Shown here one piece after another: positions 61,399 through 64,000 of a stretch of DNA of 64,000 nt. The notes under the pieces are model-generated. The model was not told where the DNA came from. It saw only the letters and a list, made by a program, of their open reading frames with translations, and made no database searches. Both the position numbers and the translations under genes were made by a program. Origin of the DNA: JAHZFN01 sp965149945 (GTDB taxonomy: Bacteria > Bacillota > Dehalobacteriia > UBA4068 > UBA4997); the NCBI GenBank assembly GCA_965149945.1, contig CBCTTQ010000006.1, positions 5,304 through 69,303 on the forward strand. The letters are read 5' to 3'. Numbering within the stretch: the first letter of the stretch is position 1; each line of letters opens with the position of its first letter.

Positions 61399-62673
61399 AT
61401 GTTTTATGATTATGTGAAAGTTTATGTGAAAGGGGGCGACGGCGGCGACGGGCTGGTAGCTTTTCGGAGAGAAAAGTTTGTTCCGATGGGCGGTCCGGCC
61501 GGCGGCGACGGCGGTGACGGCGGTAGTATCATCTTTGTAGGTGACGCCGGCAGCAATACCCTGGAAGCATTTAAATATAAGCAGCATTTTAAAGGAGAAC
61601 GCGGACAAAACGGCATGAATAAGGGCATGTACGGGAAGAAAGGGCAAGATACCCTGGTAAAAGTGCCTATCGGTACCATTGTGCGCGATGACGAAACAAA
61701 AGAAATCCTGGCGGATATTACAGAGATCGGACAGCGATTGGTGGTAGCGCGCGGTGGTCGAGGCGGTCGCGGCAATATTCATTTCCAGAGCGCCAAGCAT
61801 CGAGCGCCGGAAATCGCCGAAAAAGGAGAGCCGGGGGAAGAACGCTGGCTGCGGCTGGAATTGAAACTCATTGCCGATGTCGGATTGGTGGGAATGCCCA
61901 ATGCCGGAAAAAGCACTATTATTTCCAAAGTATCCGGTTCTCGTCCGAAGATCGCTGATTACCCTTTTACAACGTTGGTTCCCAATTTGGGGGTGGTGAA
62001 TCTGGAACCGGGGGTTAGCTTTGTAATGGCGGATGTACCGGGATTGATTGAGGGCGCCGCGGAAGGTTCCGGGTTGGGACATCGGTTTTTGCGTCATGTG
62101 GAGCGCACCCGTTTGTTGTTACATGTGGTAGATATGAGCGGTTTGACGGAACATGAGCCGTGGGAAGATTATACGATCATCGAGAAAGAATTGAAAAAAT
62201 ATCGCAGAGATTTAGCGGATCGTCCCAGAATGATTGTGGCTAATAAGATGGATATGCCTGATGCTCGAGAAAAGTTGGAAGAGTTTCGTCGACATGTGGG
62301 GGAGGATCGGGAAATTTTTGAAATCTCTGCTTTGACCGGAGAAGGTCTGCGGGAATTGATGTATACTACCTATCATCGTTTACAGACAGCTCCCGCTCCT
62401 GCCGGCGTCATTGATGTGGATGATCGGAAAATTACGAAAGTAGAACCTAAAGCGGAATTTACGGTGAAACGAGATGAAGACGGCGTTTGGACGGTGACCG
62501 GTGAAAAAGTGGAAAAATTGGTAATCCGAACAGACTGGTCCAGAGAAGAATCTTTAAAACGCTTATCTCACATTTTGAACAAGATGGGTGTAGACGAGGC
62601 ATTGCGGCGGGCAGGTGTTCGAGACGGAGACACTGTGCGCATCGCGGATCGGGAATTTGATTTCTCTGATTAA
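61399..62673 (+). CDS. obg: GTPase Obg
   Basis: 424 residues. The glycine-rich Obg fold (1-158, FYDYVKVYVKGGDGGDGLVAF, GGPAGGDGGDGGSIIFVGD), a G domain (GMPNAGKSTIISKVSG, DVPGLIEGA, NKMDM) and a C-terminal OCT domain (about 345-424, AEFTVKRDEDGVWTVTGEKVE). The OCT domain is the Gram-positive feature. Obg acts in 50S assembly, stress signalling and sporulation initiation in B. subtilis. ATG 61399 follows GGGGAGAAG; ATG 61381 would lack a site. A TATAAT box lies at 61271. Confidence 0.97.
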   Translation: MFYDYVKVYVKGGDGGDGLVAFRREKFVPMGGPAGGDGGDGGSIIFVGDAGSNTLEAFKYKQHFKGERGQNGMNKGMYGKKGQDTLVKVPIGTIVRDDETKEILADITEIGQRLVVARGGRGGRGNIHFQSAKHRAPEIAEKGEPGEERWLRLELKLIADVGLVGMPNAGKSTIISKVSGSRPKIADYPFTTLVPNLGVVNLEPGVSFVMADVPGLIEGAAEGSGLGHRFLRHVERTRLLLHVVDMSGLTEHEPWEDYTIIEKELKKYRRDLADRPRMIVANKMDMPDAREKLEEFRRHVGEDREIFEISALTGEGLRELMYTTYHRLQTAPAPAGVIDVDDRKITKVEPKAEFTVKRDEDGVWTVTGEKVEKLVIRTDWSREESLKRLSHILNKMGVDEALRRAGVRDGDTVRIADREFDFSD

Positions 62674-62709
62674 GGGGCAAACTGAGAAAATAGGAGGAAG
62701 AAAACGGGT

Positions 62710-64000
62710 ATGCTGGGATTTTTATTGAATGATATGGACAAACTGTGGGGGTTGATCGGTGTCATCCTTATCATGTTGATTGTCTTCATTTTATATTGTA
62801 TCGTCGGAGTCCGCGCCGATGCGCGAGCCAAAAAGGCACGGCGAAAAGCGCAGATGGGTCATGCCGAAGAGATGAATTTTAACACGGTGGAAGAATATGA
62901 CGCCTATCTGGCGGCAGAGCAACGCCAGGCGGAAGAAGAGGCTCGTATTGCTCGTCAACAGCAGGAAGATGAAAAGCGCCGAAAGAACCAACAGCGGAAA
63001 AATGCGGAAAAAGCGGCAAAAAAAGCGCAGGCTGCCAAGAAAAAACAGCAGGCGGAAGCGGCCGCGATGGCGGTGGAACATGCTGATGAAAATCCTGTGC
63101 AAGATGTGATCAATATGCGGGCGATGGCGCAGGAAATCAACATGGAGGATATTCAGCGGGTCATTGCGGAGCAGGAAGAAAAAAATGCCGAGCAGGCTGC
63201 TGTTTCCGAAGAATTGCGCTCTGCCGATGAGGAAACGTTGATTGCTGAAGCTACTGAAAAGGTGAAAGAAGCGGAACAACGGGAATCCCTTGAAAATGAA
63301 CAAGAGAAAGAAGAGGTGTCACGCAATGCTTCTCTTTCTGAGGATGGTTCACAGGAAATTGCGGCGGCGGCAGCCCCGGCAAAAAAGACCGCCGGAAGTT
63401 CTTTGAAGAAAAAATTTAAGAATCGTTTTTCAGGTTCCCTTCAAAAAGAGGATTCTTTACGGATGGATACTCCTGCTAGTTCTTCTGATAACAGTACGCT
63501 AAGTTTGGAAGAATTGCAGAAATTGGTGGAAGACGGCAGCGCTTATCAGGAAATTGAACATGCTATGAAAGAAAAAGGAAAGCATGCCTTTCCTGAAGCA
63601 ACTCCCTATGTACAGTCGATTCCTAAAATTTTAAATACCAAGGAAGCTATTGCGGTTTCTCCGGAAGCTCCTAAAGTAACTACTTTTTATCCGGACGGCA
63701 AAGTGGTGCGAGATAACCAATTGATGAAAAAACGTTCTTATCATCAAGGAAAGACGGAAGATACGGTAATCCCCGAAGAAGAAGCTGCTGATACAACAAC
63801 GAAAACAGCGCCGGCGGAACCTGTTAATGAAGAACAGGAAGTAAAAGCGGCAACGGAAGATGCGGTAATCCCCGAGGAAGGAGCTGCTGATACAACAACG
63901 GAAACAGCGCCGGCGGAGCCTGTTAATGAAAAACAGGAAGTAAAGGCGGCAACGGAAGATGCGGTAATCCCCGAGGAAGAAGCTGCTGATACAACAACGG
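62710..64000 (+). CDS. Membrane-anchored charged repeat protein (incomplete)
   Basis: At least 430 codons, running off the right edge. A single N-terminal membrane helix (about 12-33, LWGLIGVILIMLIVFILYCIVG) is followed by a basic coiled-coil region (about 70-125, EEEARIARQQQEDEKRRKNQQ then KAAKKAQAAKKKQQAEAAA), acidic and low-complexity parts, and from 63754 a tandem repeat of 33 residues (99 bases) beginning TEDTVIPEEEAADTTT and TAPAEPVNEEQEVKAA. Two complete units and the start of a third are in view. GGAGGAAG precedes ATG 62710. I recognise no family; a cytoplasmic or divisome-linked structural role is only a guess. Confidence 0.65.
   Translation, partial: MLGFLLNDMDKLWGLIGVILIMLIVFILYCIVGVRADARAKKARRKAQMGHAEEMNFNTVEEYDAYLAAEQRQAEEEARIARQQQEDEKRRKNQQRKNAEKAAKKAQAAKKKQQAEAAAMAVEHADENPVQDVINMRAMAQEINMEDIQRVIAEQEEKNAEQAAVSEELRSADEETLIAEATEKVKEAEQRESLENEQEKEEVSRNASLSEDGSQEIAAAAAPAKKTAGSSLKKKFKNRFSGSLQKEDSLRMDTPASSSDNSTLSLEELQKLVEDGSAYQEIEHAMKEKGKHAFPEATPYVQSIPKILNTKEAIAVSPEAPKVTTFYPDGKVVRDNQLMKKRSYHQGKTEDTVIPEEEAADTTTKTAPAEPVNEEQEVKAATEDAVIPEEGAADTTTETAPAEPVNEKQEVKAATEDAVIPEEEAADTTT

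Noticed and set aside
63754..64000. CRISPR array
   Set aside because: The repeats are 99-base in-frame protein-coding units without spacers; no CRISPR-like array was seen in the window.

Overview
The window looks like a chromosomal segment from an anaerobic, endospore-forming member of the Clostridia (Firmicutes). The sporulation genes spoVAC-spoVAD-spoVAE and spoIVA, the IspH-ribosomal protein S1 fusion, HutP, strong AGGAGG ribosome binding sites and many intrinsic terminators support this. Corrinoid methyltransferase genes and a double-cubane-cluster type protein fit strict anaerobiosis. No rRNA, CRISPR array, prophage or intact insertion sequence was seen. The genus cannot be fixed by eye; a Peptococcaceae-like lineage is a guess.

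Layout. 1-8.3 kb: start of a lactaldehyde reductase gene, an ABC exporter pair behind a hairpin-rich leader, a frameshifted LysR regulator divergent from an aldo-keto reductase, tRNA-Leu, and a DUF421/DUF4363 pair. 8.5-14.5 kb: ppx-ppk (polyphosphate), spoVAC-D-E and idi. 15.4-23.4 kb: a secreted Cys/His hydrolase, then an operon of a 2-hydroxyacyl-CoA-dehydratase-like protein, two UroD-type methyltransferases and a corrinoid protein, then a metallo-beta-lactamase-fold hydrolase and nth. 23.5-27.7 kb: a four-tRNA cluster (Val, Asp, Phe, Gly) followed by what looks like a decayed mobile region carrying a GNAT, a truncated regulator and a Vat-type acetyltransferase. 28.5-34.0 kb: a large dockerin-bearing subtilase and a cohesin-SLH anchor protein, followed by a LytTR regulator with an altered phosphorylation site.

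36-48.7 kb is a conserved housekeeping block: hutP, a TrpF-like gene, cmk, plsC, ispH-rpsA, a membrane methyltransferase-like gene, der, plsY, gpsA, L-serine dehydratase and spoIVA. 49-54 kb is a sugar-type ABC transporter operon that includes a third UroD-type protein and a PfkB kinase. 54.1-55.6 kb: a ribbon-helix-helix regulator divergent from a membrane acyltransferase, with four 12-bp-spaced repeats between them. 55.8-59.9 kb: ACT protein-hom-thrB-lysC for threonine and aspartate-family synthesis. 60-64 kb: rplU-rpmA, a small gene, obg, and an incomplete membrane-anchored repeat protein.

The most interesting parts are (i) the dockerin protease next to a cohesin-SLH protein, a minimal surface-docking pair; (ii) two separate loci pairing UroD-type methyltransferases with other functions, one with a corrinoid protein and one with a sugar transporter and kinase; and (iii) the accessory stretch after the tRNA cluster. 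Three genes (LysR, cmk, substrate-binding protein) carry apparent single-base frameshifts. Since cmk is normally essential, sequencing error is a serious possibility for all three.
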